Positions 9,645 to 20,229 of a stretch of 64,000 nt of DNA are shown piece after piece. Position 1 is the stretch's first letter. Every line of letters begins with the position of its first letter. Source of the DNA: Margaritispora aquatica (Eukaryota; Ascomycota; Leotiomycetes; Helotiales; Discinellaceae). The stretch spans positions 992,001 to 1,056,000 of the forward strand of contig VJWN01000009.1 in NCBI GenBank assembly GCA_007644065.1, read 5' to 3'. A model generated the notes under the pieces. It ran no database searches, had not been told where the DNA came from, and saw only the letters and a program-made list of their open reading frames with translations. The translations under genes were made by a program, and so were the position numbers.

Positions 9645-12291
9645 TCTTCCCAGCTACAATTTTGCTCAAATCGTCGTTGTATCGTCAAACTCGCGCTGCT
9701 TTTAGAACCTCATTCTCGGGTAGTTCAGAATTCATAACATCGTGGAAACCTGTCAATTGATGTCAATTGATGTGACGATTGAGCTGAGAAAATAAAATAG
9801 AGCTAAAAGTAATCAACAATGCCAAGGCACTGTGACGATGATCTTGCTGCCGTCCCGCTCTGCCCCGCTCAGCTATCCAAGCCAGGTTAGAAGTCGATCT
9901 CGGACCACAAGCGAGTCCTGCCGCATCGTACTCGCCTGTGGGTTTCCTGCTTGGAATGCAGGTAGAAAAAAGCAAACAAATCTCGAGTTCCAGTACTGAG
10001 GAGTTCTGTTTTGAAGTTCAGTAGTTCAATATGGGATGCTTTCTGCTGACGAGAACCTCAAATCTTCTTTCCTCTACGCGTTTGTTCTCCGACTTACAAG
10101 TGATTTAAATTCGACACAGTGACCTTCCAACTACAATTAAACAGCACGTATTACAAGATAAAACAGTCAACAAGTCCTATGACTTACAGACTTATCTCCT
10201 GATCTCCTGATCCTATCTCTGAGGGACCACCTCGAGCTCAAGGAGTTTGTTGGCATATATCTTTCCCTGACTCTTTTCATTTATATTCAGAAGTTTAAAG
10301 AAAATATCAAGATCTGTCCCATTTATGGACTAGTTAAAGAGTCAGCATAGGACCAAGATAGATTCGAATCTTTAAATTAGTAAGGTGAATTCAGTTACCG
10401 CGGTTTATAAGTAGCCATGTCTCGCCTACCCAATTCACTCACAACTTCACCCTTACAACCAAGTCATCTTACTTAACTTTCATACTTATATAGGCTACCC
10501 CCTATACAGTTTTGACCCTTCAACGATCAGAGAATAAACAAAGTCATCAATGGTGGTTTTATTGTCATAGTTGAATGTCTTTATTCAGATAAAGCATATT
10601 TCTCTCACAATGAAATGCGGATCTGGGTGTAGATGAAAGCTGGCGATAAGTGTCTATATGTTAATTTAGAGGGAAAGGTATGAGGAAAGAGGATGTTTGC
10701 TTTCATTTTAATTTGTTGTTATTAACTTATACATGCTGTCAGGTTACCTCTTTTAGATGCATGTTTCTCTATGCCTTTAGTATACTTCGTTAGGCCAGCC
10801 ATTCATTGATATCTTGACCAGGTATAGAGCAATTATAAATTTAGCCTAGCACTAACCATTGAATGTGTTGCAACCAAAACAGCAGAGTTGCCAGCAATTC
10901 TTGCTTTTAGCTGCTTTGACGATCTGATCGAACTTCCGTCAATGCCACTGGCATATTGAAGTACCAATCCAGACGACGTTGGATTGTTTTATACAAAACA
11001 TCGGAAGTGTATGATATGGAAAATGAGTACTTGAACTTCAGTTCAAATTCTGTGATTTCTTGGGATAACACCACTGAAATCGAGCATATGTATGTGCAAA
11101 GTCATGTTCGTCTCAGTTTTTTATGGTTATTGCTTGGGTTTGAATCAGCTTCCAGTAACAAGAATAGTGAAATGGTTAAATTGCTATCAAACCCAAAGCT
11201 CTACTTACAAAAGAACACATCTCTCCTTGCTTGAATCACATTAGATCTTGTTTCGTTATCTTGGCTTCTAATTCTCAATTATTTATCTCGAACTCTGCGA
11301 TACAACAAGACTTTGGAGGGAAAAGAATCAAATGGATGATAGTTTTAACTGGCAGTGGGTAGGAATTTGACGGTAAGTGCTGCAAGTTTCGAGCCCGTCG
11401 ATGACTACTCGACAGAGAGAGGAACGACGTCAAAGTCTTATTACATGGTCTCTATTTCGCCTGATTGCCTCAGGGTGTTGGCGAACGAACTGAACTGATA
11501 TTCTCAGCAACTGGTCCCATACAACGACACACTCGTGTAGGGGATCGATTCTTGTTGAGTGTCGAAAAACTCAGTCCAAGGATATACAAATCCTCTTAAT
11601 TCTGATTTCCAAAGCTAACTTTAAACTATTCGATCTCTACAGACCTAGCTAGAGTAACATGAGACTACAAGTTGAGAATTTCATTACCGAATTTATATCC
11701 ATAAATAGACCTTATTCTCCCACTTACCAAAACAACTGTAAGTTCTTCGAATGGAGTATTGCTTGACGAACTACTGGCCGTCAGATAAAGGAAAAAGAAC
11801 TTCGAATCCAGGAGAACATTTGAGCTTCACTTACACTGTAGTAAAGTACTGGATTGCGACCATTCGAAAAATTGTTGCCACAAGCTAACTCATAATGTAG
11901 GGCAGAATCGCTTTCACCTTCTGCCCTCCTGTGATTTTGCCTTTTGCACTGTATTTTTCTTCTATACATCCTTACACTCTCTGATACTCACCCAGAGTGT
12001 GTCGTCTAAAATTCAAAATACATAAACTCAAATGAAAGAAATTTATCTCACCTGGCCTTGTGTTCTAACTGACCCATATCCCACAGGGTTCCTAGGATTC
12101 TTGTAGCTATCTAGCTCCCCACTCATCGCACATCATCTTTAAATACCTTCACTTCTGCAACCCACTTATTACAACACCCAAGAACTCGCATTTCTGTGGT
12201 GTCAAAGTTGACTGCACTTGGAATTTCTAAGCTAGAGGGACGAAGGCCTGGATTCACTTCTCTGCATTTGAGCAGACCTGGCTAAGCGAGC
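9645..12291. other. Gene-poor AT-rich intergenic region
   Basis: About 2.6 kb with no open frame longer than about 90 codons and none with recognisable content. The first 150 bp should carry the transporter promoter. Composition is AT-rich, but CA and TG dinucleotides are common, unlike the adjoining transposon, so this stretch does not look RIP-mutated. An AGATTCGAATCT palindrome near 10361 is not part of a tRNA. Confidence 0.4.
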
Positions 12292-12293
12292 TA

Positions 12294-12317
12294 CAGTACT
12301 AGACAACTGCTATTTAA
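12294..12317. repeat. Left terminal inverted repeat of the Tc1/mariner element
   Basis: Begins CAGTACTAGACAACTGC right after TA. It matches the reverse complement of 13650-13673 at 21 of 24 positions, the core ACAACTGCTATTTAA being identical. The CAGT start is usual for Tc1-like elements. Confidence 0.92.
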
Positions 12318-12599
12318 TAAAACGAAGAATACGAAAATTACGATTTTTTCGACCACTACTCTTTTATTAATATTAAATCAACTAGTAAGTTTATAATTAT
12401 AAAAACAGGACTATTTTAAAGCTCTAATTCTTTTTTATAATATATATAAACGTATAGATTCCGTAACGCTATAAACCCTTTAATATCTCGTATACTATCC
12501 GTCCGCCGCGATATAGGCCTCTATTCTACTATATATACTCTTATATAAATTATTAAAAAATAACTAGTCTAGTATATCCTACGTAGCTTGTAAATAGCT

Positions 12600-13610
12600 C
12601 TCTAGTCTCGCCCTCGCGGCTTCTAACTCGCTTTTTTCGGCTATAACGTTAGGAAATATATCGTAGATCCGTATTTTAAGGTACTACCAAACGTACTTAA
12701 TAGGATTAAGGTCCGGCGAGTACGTAGGCCAGTTTAAAAGACAAGAAATACCCTTATTACGAAACCATTCGCGGACCTTATACGTATAGTATATAGGTGT
12801 ATTATCCTATATAAATATATAGCTAGGCTTTATTTTGTCGAAAGCCGGTACTACCTCTACGTCGAGGACCTCGAGGTATAAATTAGCCGAATATCCGTGC
12901 TTTTTAGACTCGAAATCTCGGTCTATAATATAGAGGTTGCTTCTCCTGTAGTCCTAAAAGGACCCCTAGACTATAACCTTTATATTCTTATTCGTACCGT
13001 ATATTTAGACCTTATTCCGATCCTACTTCTATCCTAGTATCCGAAAAACCTATTCCTATCTTTTACCCCGCCTCCGTTCGATAGAACACTCGTCACTTTA
13101 TATAACTATACCCTAGTCCTCCTAGTTCCAATATCTATACGCGAGGCACTAGGCAAGCCGGGCAGCTACGTAAGCCTCTATCAATATCGGACGGCGTTTT
13201 ACACGCTAATTAGTAATGCTATATCTCTTAAGGATAGACTTAACGGTAAAGGGGTAGCAGGTAAGTCTATACGCGGCAATAACCTATAGATAGGTATCCT
13301 TTAGGTTTAAGCGTACGTAACGTAGGAGGATTCGTTCTTAACGTTTTGTATATACTTTCCCCCGCGGGGTTTTTAGTATTTCGAGTCTATCGTTATATAA
13401 TACCTGTTAGTAAATAGTATATCGAACCGTCCCGCGGTCCAAAGAAAGCTCCTTTATAATCTCACCGATTTTCGCGCCCTCTACGAATCTCCCTATAATT
13501 TTACCGCGTTAATATAGACTAAGATACTTTCCATTATTCTAATTCCTAGATATTGAGCCCAAAGCTCTTCGTTAAGGTAGCATTTTTTTATGGTTAATAA
13601 ATAGTAAAGG
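12600..13610 (-). pseudogene. Dead Tc1-type transposase gene inside the element
   Basis: Approximate extent of the recognisable coding trace. From right to left on the minus strand come a DNA-binding HTH trace (KIGEIIKELSLDRGTVRYTI, ~13400-13470), a linker with many TAG stops, then the catalytic region ending in SPDLNPIK at about 12690-12735. Only transition-type lesions fitting C-to-T on either strand are evident; I see no large deletion. Confidence 0.85.
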
Positions 13611-13649
13611 TAGCTAGGATACGCGTTTTTCGTGATTATACACATTCGG

Positions 13650-13673
13650 TTAAATAGCAGTTGTCGGTTACTG
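13650..13673. repeat. Right terminal inverted repeat of the Tc1/mariner element
   Basis: Reverse complement reads CAGTAACCGACAACTGC and is followed on the plus strand by TA at 13674. It pairs with the left end at 12294-12317. Confidence 0.92.
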
Positions 13674-13675
13674 TA

Positions 13676-15428
13676 TACAACTAACTCTTACTTACTCACA
13701 AATATAAGTATCAAGAATACTACATTTCAAGGAGAAAACTACAGCAACAGCCCTACTGGGGAGATTTCTATGGATTCTAGTGTAGTGAGAAGTGGGTATT
13801 ATTTGACTTGATTGCAGCAATTGACATACCTAGTTTCCTTGCAGAAGCTGATGGAGGATGCAAAGAAATGGAGGATAGAGCACGCATTACGAACCATCTG
13901 CTCACTTTACATACCTTGAGAGGTCTTGCTGCCAGTGAGTTCAACAAGACTCTGCTGCCATACAATTGCTTACTTTCGCATCTGAAACATCCCCTAATTC
14001 ACTACCAAACACCTTCCGAACACCCATTAAGAGCAGACTCAACAATGTAGAAACGTCAAAAGGTACCTATGTCGTGTTACATATTCTTCTCAAACTGATT
14101 CAAATCCTACAAGCACGGATCGAATTCCCATGAGCTTGCGTTTTTGTGCGCTCGTGTTCATGCAGTGCAATGATACGATTCCCGTTCACTTTATATTCCC
14201 CCAACTCCTCGCGTACTACAATTCTAACTCTCAATTTTAGATACGATTCATATCCGATTGACAGCGCACGATGAGCAGAAAAGCCACTAGATCCATATCT
14301 ACTTTCTAAAGTAAGCAGGCACATCAAGCTAAGTTTCTCACGATCAGATACGAAAAGTGAAGTCTTCAAAACAACTTTTCCCTTTAACTAACCCACCACA
14401 ACAACGACCATACACTACCACACAGCGATGCTAACAGCTGAGATGCACTGTAGGTATATATATCTCACTACCTTCTCGATTTCCCAACTCCCAAGATCAA
14501 CAGCAGCCGCAGTTCCAGCTCCGGCTACAACTTAAGCGAGCTCGCCGCAGCAGCCCTACAGCAAGATGACCTTAATCGTAGAAGACGTGCAGAAACAAAG
14601 TCTCGCGCAACGAACTCCCGGTAAACTGTATATCGTGAACACCATGCGCAGGCAATGTGAAGTGCGCAAAGTCGCACGCTGCTAGATGGCGAGATGAGCG
14701 AGGTGATAACAGCCGTTGTCGTCATTCATTGTTGGCGTGCGTTTGTTCGTTCGTTATTGTTAATCTCTTGCTGTCAAGGCCAAAATGAAGTATGATGAGT
14801 TTAGTGGAGACATGGTGAAGAGCTATCTGCCGTCTCACTAGTCGTTTGAAGATGCAATTCTGAACAATTGATAGCGGGCAGCGAAGTTTGAACACATCAC
14901 ACTATCTGGTAGTCTCCGATCCAAATTTCTTATTGTTACCTTGCTGTGTTCTAATTTTAATAAAGATGAACTACAACCACTCATTCAATTGACATACTGT
15001 TACTCAAACAACTTCTTCAGAGCCATTGCAACCCCTATCTATCGTGGGGGTGAGATAGCTAAGACAGTCTCTTCGGGATAAAGTTGGGGCTTGGAAGTTA
15101 TAACATCTACATCACACTTGCCAAAGAATGAGACCACAATTAGAAGGAAAATCACAAGTGGAAATATTCAGCAAGCATGAGGTCTTTTTCAACACAAGCT
15201 TAAGCAATCAACATCACCAGGGTGAAAATGAACCAACACCACTGGTAGAAACATATATTAAACCTTTTAGTCTACGAAGAACGGAGCGCTTCTATTCTCG
15301 TACTCATAAGTATTGTAACCCTAGGTATTCCCATCCTGAACTCCTTCGCATTGACCCTATTGGAACACACACAAGCGTAATCATAACCACAACATACCCC
15401 CAAAAACGCTAGCTCATCGAAAACGCTG
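13676..15428. other. Intergenic, no gene seen
   Basis: About 1.75 kb between the transposon and the 3' end of the hydrolase-phosphatase gene. Open frames of 60-95 codons on both strands have no recognisable content. No RNA gene or repeat family is apparent. Confidence 0.4.
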
Positions 15429-17639
15429 TCATAATGTAGGTGCTCTCCGGAGGCCCTTACAGAAACGCACAAAAAGCTGATCCAAGAAATGGGCATGTTT
15501 GATGCCCTTCGGTCGCTGCCTCGCAAACTCATTAATCGCATCCTGGACATCGTATCCCAGTCTCTCAACCAGGTAGCACACGATGAAATAGCCCGTCCTA
15601 TTAAAGCCGTAATGGCAATGGACACCTATGTACCATTTGTCGGTGCAGCCTTCAGTCTCAGCACGAATCTTTTGCTCTAAGATGAGACGGTCGATCAGGG
15701 CAACGAAAGCTACGACTTCGTCCCCAGTGGGTGGGATCTTCGAGACTGTGGGAAACTTGTAGTAATGTACACCGCCCTTTTCAAGTCCACGGGGATCGTA
15801 GACCGGAGACTCGTGAGAGATGTCAACAATATCCTTGATTTGCGATCCCCAATCTCGAACAAAGACCTCAGGACAATGCGTCTCATCCACCTCTCTGAGT
15901 GTCTTCATGGCACGGAAGATGCCTGCAATAGGTTGTGAAACTGGTGCAACCTTCTTCCATTTCTCCAGATTCTTGACGTCCCATTTTCCAGATGTCGACA
16001 AGAATTGGAGTTGCCAGCCTAGCGAGAGACGAGGCGAGACCTGTGAGCAGAGGAAGTCTGATATCAGACCAGCGAGAATCCTCACCGTGGCTGGTTGATA
16101 GAGGAGCGCATGAGATGCGGGGGCTGGAAGAATTGTGGTTTTGAGAACCTTCTTCGGCCTTGTAGCTTGAGGAGGAACTATACTCAAACTATCATTCGGG
16201 GTGGATGGGTCCTCAAAAGTATCCTCAGTAGTGTCAGGATCAGCTATGGCAGACTTCTCAAAATCCTTTTGCTCTATAGTGTTGATTTCTCGCTTTGGCG
16301 GAATGTGTTTTTCTGTAGATGCGTCTACAGGAGCTGCAGAATCCACAATTGGTTTACTTTCCTCATCCACTTCAATTTGCACGGGATGGGATTTGCCCAG
16401 GAACGCAGCTATTTTCTCAATCTCAACAGGCTTTGTAATGTTATCAGCCTCTCCAGCAACAAGAAACACTGGCACTTCGAGTCCAGCCCAGATCGCAGCT
16501 CCCGGTAGACCACCTTGTGCAACGTGGTTCTTATAAGTTGGCAAAGAGCCTCTTGCCATGCGTCTCCAAACTTCAGTCTTGCTTTGGTCGTTGAATCGGT
16601 ACTGCAACTTCTTCGTCTCTGAATCTGCGTCTGACCCGACAAAACGGTGCACGCTAGCACTTTCTGCTCCACCCCTCCGATCCCATTGCCGCCATAGGTC
16701 AAACACGGGTCCAGGTATGTAGAGAAGTTTCTTGAAAGTCGAAACTTGATCCTCGGATGGAGGTTCAGACTTTGGACATACTGCGACCAATCCCACAATA
16801 TGCTTTGCCAAAGCTGTTGAAAGGGGTGAATTCCTTGATGCGATCATGGCTGCCAGTGAGCAACCCATACTGTGGCCGATTAGAACCACTCCTTGCCCAG
16901 CGTCCTTATCTCTGTAATCCTCAATTATTGTGCTCAGCAATTCTGCTAGGGCATCAGTCGTGTAGGCATTCCAATCCTTGGGTTCCATTTTTGACATTCC
17001 GCATCCTGGCAGGTCGATTGCTAGACATCCTGCCAAATTCACCAAGCTGGTCAACAGTGGATGGAACTGAGCGACCGAGCCTCCGAGTCCATGGATGAAG
17101 ACAAGCAAAGGCAGAGGCGGTTCTGAAGGAAGCTTATCGGCCTGTGGATGTTGACGATAAAATACTCGGACTTTGGGATATGTATACAGGCTCGTTGTAT
17201 ATGATTTGATTTCGGAGTGCTTCTTTAGGAGCCCAGGATCTGATACTTCGGCATCTGATGTGGCTTATAAGTTCGAGTTCTACTTTTAGGTCTTGGAAGA
17301 AAACTTACCATTCTGGTCAACAGGATATTGCCCAGCACCCTCAGCTTCAGAGACCTCCCCCGAGCTCAACGACAAAGATTTGACCTCACTTCGACGTCGC
17401 TTGAATAAGTACCAACAACCTGGGAATACCGAGCACATTGCCACCACTTTGAAAGTCTCCCAAACACTAAATCTGCCCTGGGAAATCTGTGGATAGAACT
17501 GGCGCAAACTGGAATATATGGATTGGAACTGAAGAGTCCTCGATATCCGCGAGATATTACTATCAGGAAGGGCGGAGACTGCTGCGCTGAGGTAGAGGAG
17601 AGTAATTATGAGACATGTCTGCGATTGAGAATGTGCCAT
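15429..17639 (-). CDS. Fused alpha/beta hydrolase - dual-specificity phosphatase-like protein
   Basis: Two exons, 17639-17309 and 17254-15429, encode 718 aa; the start is the first ATG (MAHSQSQT). Residues ~4-22 form a hydrophobic signal/anchor and residues ~70-86 (VAMCSVFPGCWYLF) a second hydrophobic segment followed by KRRR, suggesting membrane attachment. Residues ~150-500 are an alpha/beta hydrolase: HGLGG oxyanion region, nucleophile Ser239 in GHSMG, likely Asp in GEADNIT and His in APASHALL. A Ser/Thr/Glu-rich insert separates the last two. Residues ~560-718 form a cysteine-phosphatase domain with the CX5R loop CHYGFNRTG (Cys657, Arg663), resembling mRNA-capping-type and dual-specificity phosphatases. 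Both active sites look intact. Substrates are unknown; a lipid-linked phosphoester is an inference only. It is divergent from the dehydratase gene across 2.6 kb. Confidence 0.87.
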
Positions 17640-18003
17640 ATTTAAAGTCACTGAAATCACAGCTCCTTGGCCAGCTCAGGAATTCTTTTTGGGCCAAAGT
17701 AACCAACTAGCCAGCCAGCTGTGACGGTAGTGGTCAACCCTGGAAGAAAGGTAGTTCCTTGGCCGCAATACGGTACGACGCGACGACAGAACGTGGATGG
17801 AGGTGTCTCTCAAGTGAACAGCATTTGAAACGAACGTGGCCGTCTCTGGGAAGATTGGTGGCTGTCCGGAGGCTTTGTATGACAATAGTGACAATTTAGG
17901 AGAATATGGATGGACATTGGGATTGTCTGATCAGGATGACGAGGTTGTTGGGTGGTATTGGGGGGTGGTGAGGTAAGGTGAGGTGGTTCAATGATCAAAG
18001 AAA

Positions 18004-18036
18004 GGTTGGTAGGTTGGTAGGTTGGTAGGTTGGTAG
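18004..18036. repeat. (GGTTGGTA)4 minisatellite
   Basis: Four near-perfect 8-bp units in direct tandem. Confidence 0.9.
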
Positions 18037-18094
18037 AAACCTTTGAGGGCAGAACGTGCGTCATTCTCCAGCGTCAATTCGTTTACAGTAGATT

Positions 18095-18142
18095 AGGACA
18101 CAGGCAGGACACAGGCAGGACACACGGACACGGACACGGACA
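18095..18142. repeat. GGACACAGGCA / GGACAC tandem repeats
   Basis: Three units of AGGACACAGGC followed by shorter ACGGACACGGAC units; a slipped-strand-type array. Confidence 0.85.
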
Positions 18143-18218
18143 TTGGACTGAGGCTCACTCAGGTACAGCAGCACCCAAGATCTTACTTACAAATATCTCA
18201 CTTTTCATTATTATTTCT

Positions 18219-18239
18219 ATTATTATTATTATTATTATT
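18219..18239. repeat. (ATT)7 microsatellite
   Basis: Seven uninterrupted trinucleotide units. Confidence 0.9.
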
Positions 18240-18597
18240 GTGAGATATTAGAAAGAAGGAGAAAAAAAGCAAACCTCCTGAACGGTCTCGGAAGGGACGG
18301 GAGCAAGGGAGTAAGGGAAGAAGGGAGAGATCTCGGACACCAACGTCTGTTCAACGTGGTGTGCTAGGCTACTCGGCAACATCCCGTAGGATAGTTTCCT
18401 AAGCTGCATGCTATGCCATATGCCATATGCCATATCCCATACTTCTATCTCGAACAAATTCAAACTGGGCTGGTCAAAGTTCGAGTTCAAGTTCGAGTTC
18501 GAGTCTCGGTGTCTTTGAACTCTATGAACTCTGTCATGAGACAATACGAGGAATCCGAGGATGGATGCTGATGGTCCGCGAACGGTGACGAGGATCC

Positions 18598-18632
18598 AGC
18601 AGGACAAGCAGCAGGACAAGCAGCAGGACAAG
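18598..18632. repeat. Three copies of a 12-bp unit (CAGCAGGACAAG)
   Basis: Direct tandem run in non-coding sequence; reads as QQDK in one frame but no gene surrounds it. Confidence 0.85.
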
Positions 18633-20229
18633 GTAAGGTATTTCATCCCAAATCCTCATACACCTAAGGTACCTCATGCCCTCTTCAGCTGCTCAATCTC
18701 AACATCAATCAACGGTATCCAAAGGGATGCCGTCTTCAACCAAAGAGCATCTTCCTCTATGGGCGCTCCGGAGAGGTTCCCCCGAGATCATCTGTGGGTA
18801 AACTACCCAGTCGATTCCATACATGTAGACATGTAGCTCTCCTGATGTTCTATGGCTGTATACCTTACTTGCCGTCCTGTAACTGTTAAGGTAGACAAGA
18901 CTCCTACTCCTAGCGATGCTAGCCGGGCTCGATCATCACTCCATAGCTACATATTTAACCATCGAAGACAATGGGACGCCTTCAAGTCCGTAGCCATATG
19001 CAACATGCCCAGGTCTCTGGAGACGGATTATCACATCATATTCTGGGTCACTCAAGCAGCCTTCCCATCCAGTAGGAAAGGTTCCCAGATTTAACTTCCT
19101 TCCCTCACCGTTGCACTCCATGTCCACCAAGGATATCTTCCTGCTAAGAGTTGAATGAAACAATACCTGAGCGATACTTCACCGATGCGCACACAACTTG
19201 CCAACACGTACAAGTATCTCAGACTACAGAGGTTGTATTAGCGTATGTAATGCGTACAAGAAGATATCTGTACATAGGCTGTACATACGTCTAGATGTAT
19301 GAATGTATGTCTTTGCTGTACATATTCTCGTTATCTTCGTTGCGGACTCAACCGAAAGGCCCGAACTAGTGCATCTTGTCAGATATCTATCTATCTTTCT
19401 TTACCTATCTCTCTATCACATACATCTCCACTATTTCGACTATTTCGACATATCGTCATACAGGATATTCCCGTCTCCTTTGATATCAATGGAACCACAT
19501 GCCAAATTGGAGATCCTCTTATAGCCGGCTTGCTCTCCTGGCGGAGCTGCCGATGACGGAGCTGGCTGTATCTCTGGGAGGCTGCTCGAAGGTTACAACT
19601 ACCTCCGTAGGAGTTCTGCGGCAAGTATCCAGGTAGCTTATCCAGTCTTCCAATTCGCTCCTTCGCTCCTAATTGCCATACTCTCGATGGAAGCTCCCTC
19701 CCTTATTGTGAGTCAAAGCTTTCTCACTGGACGGCCAGCCACAAGCCAACCTAACGATCGAACAGACTGTATTCATGTTAGCTGCACCGACCCTCTATAG
19801 GCATTGAAAATGTTCCTAGTGGCAGCATGATTGATACCGAGATTACCTGGCTAGTCATAACATGATTTGCATGGCTGCTGCACCATAAATTATTACACAT
19901 ACTTCACACATTTATTCATACATCGGCTGCCGCTCTATACTTCATTCATGTACACAAGTGTTCATTTGCAGTGAAGTTGGACTTTATATGCGGTGTTGCT
20001 TTATGCATTCTATCCTCCAGTGATTTTTTGCCTTCAAAATTCATCTGCAAATTATGTGCAAAATTTTCTTGGACCCTAATAAATATCTGCCCCTCTCGAC
20101 TTTTGCCAACCTTCGATTCTACATTGATAATCTGTTTTCCCCATTGAACTCCACCCAAATTCTCATCCCAATCCTTGACTTCACCCCACTCACGCAACAC
20201 TGCAATCACACCAAACTACAACAAACATC

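Larger units (their letters stand above)
12294..13673 (-). mobile_element. RIP-degraded Tc1/mariner-family DNA transposon, 1380 bp, complete ends
   Basis: Both ends carry a 24-bp terminal inverted repeat beginning CAGTA (3 mismatches), each flanked by TA (12292-12293 and 13674-13675), the target duplication of Tc1/mariner. The interior is nearly devoid of CA and TG dinucleotides and full of TA, the footprint of repeat-induced point mutation. The transposase runs on the minus strand. Around 12690-12735 it reads WPTYSPDLNPIKYV, the block at the end of the Tc1 DDE catalytic domain, and the preceding DNTPI block at about 12800 supplies the second Asp. Near the right end a helix-turn-helix-like LDRGTVRYTI is visible. 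Multiple TAG codons stand where TGG (Trp) or CAG (Gln) is expected, and the usual Glu after NPI reads Lys. The copy is dead. Confidence 0.93.
17640..20229. promoter_or_regulatory. Long divergent intergenic region rich in microsatellites
   Basis: Separates the starts of two divergent genes. It contains many short tandem arrays (listed separately), plus CATATGC near 18415-18440 and GAGTTC runs near 18478-18505. The open frames seen here are built from repeats. No gene is supported. Confidence 0.45.

Noticed and set aside
10361..10372. Second tRNA-like AGATTCGAATCT
   Set aside because: Again palindromic with no cloverleaf around it.
10956..11234. 92-codon plus-strand open frame
   Set aside because: No recognisable content; AT-rich flank of the transposon region.
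18561..18836. 91-codon frame with QQDK repeats
   Set aside because: It is the translation of a 12-bp minisatellite in non-coding DNA with no gene structure around it.
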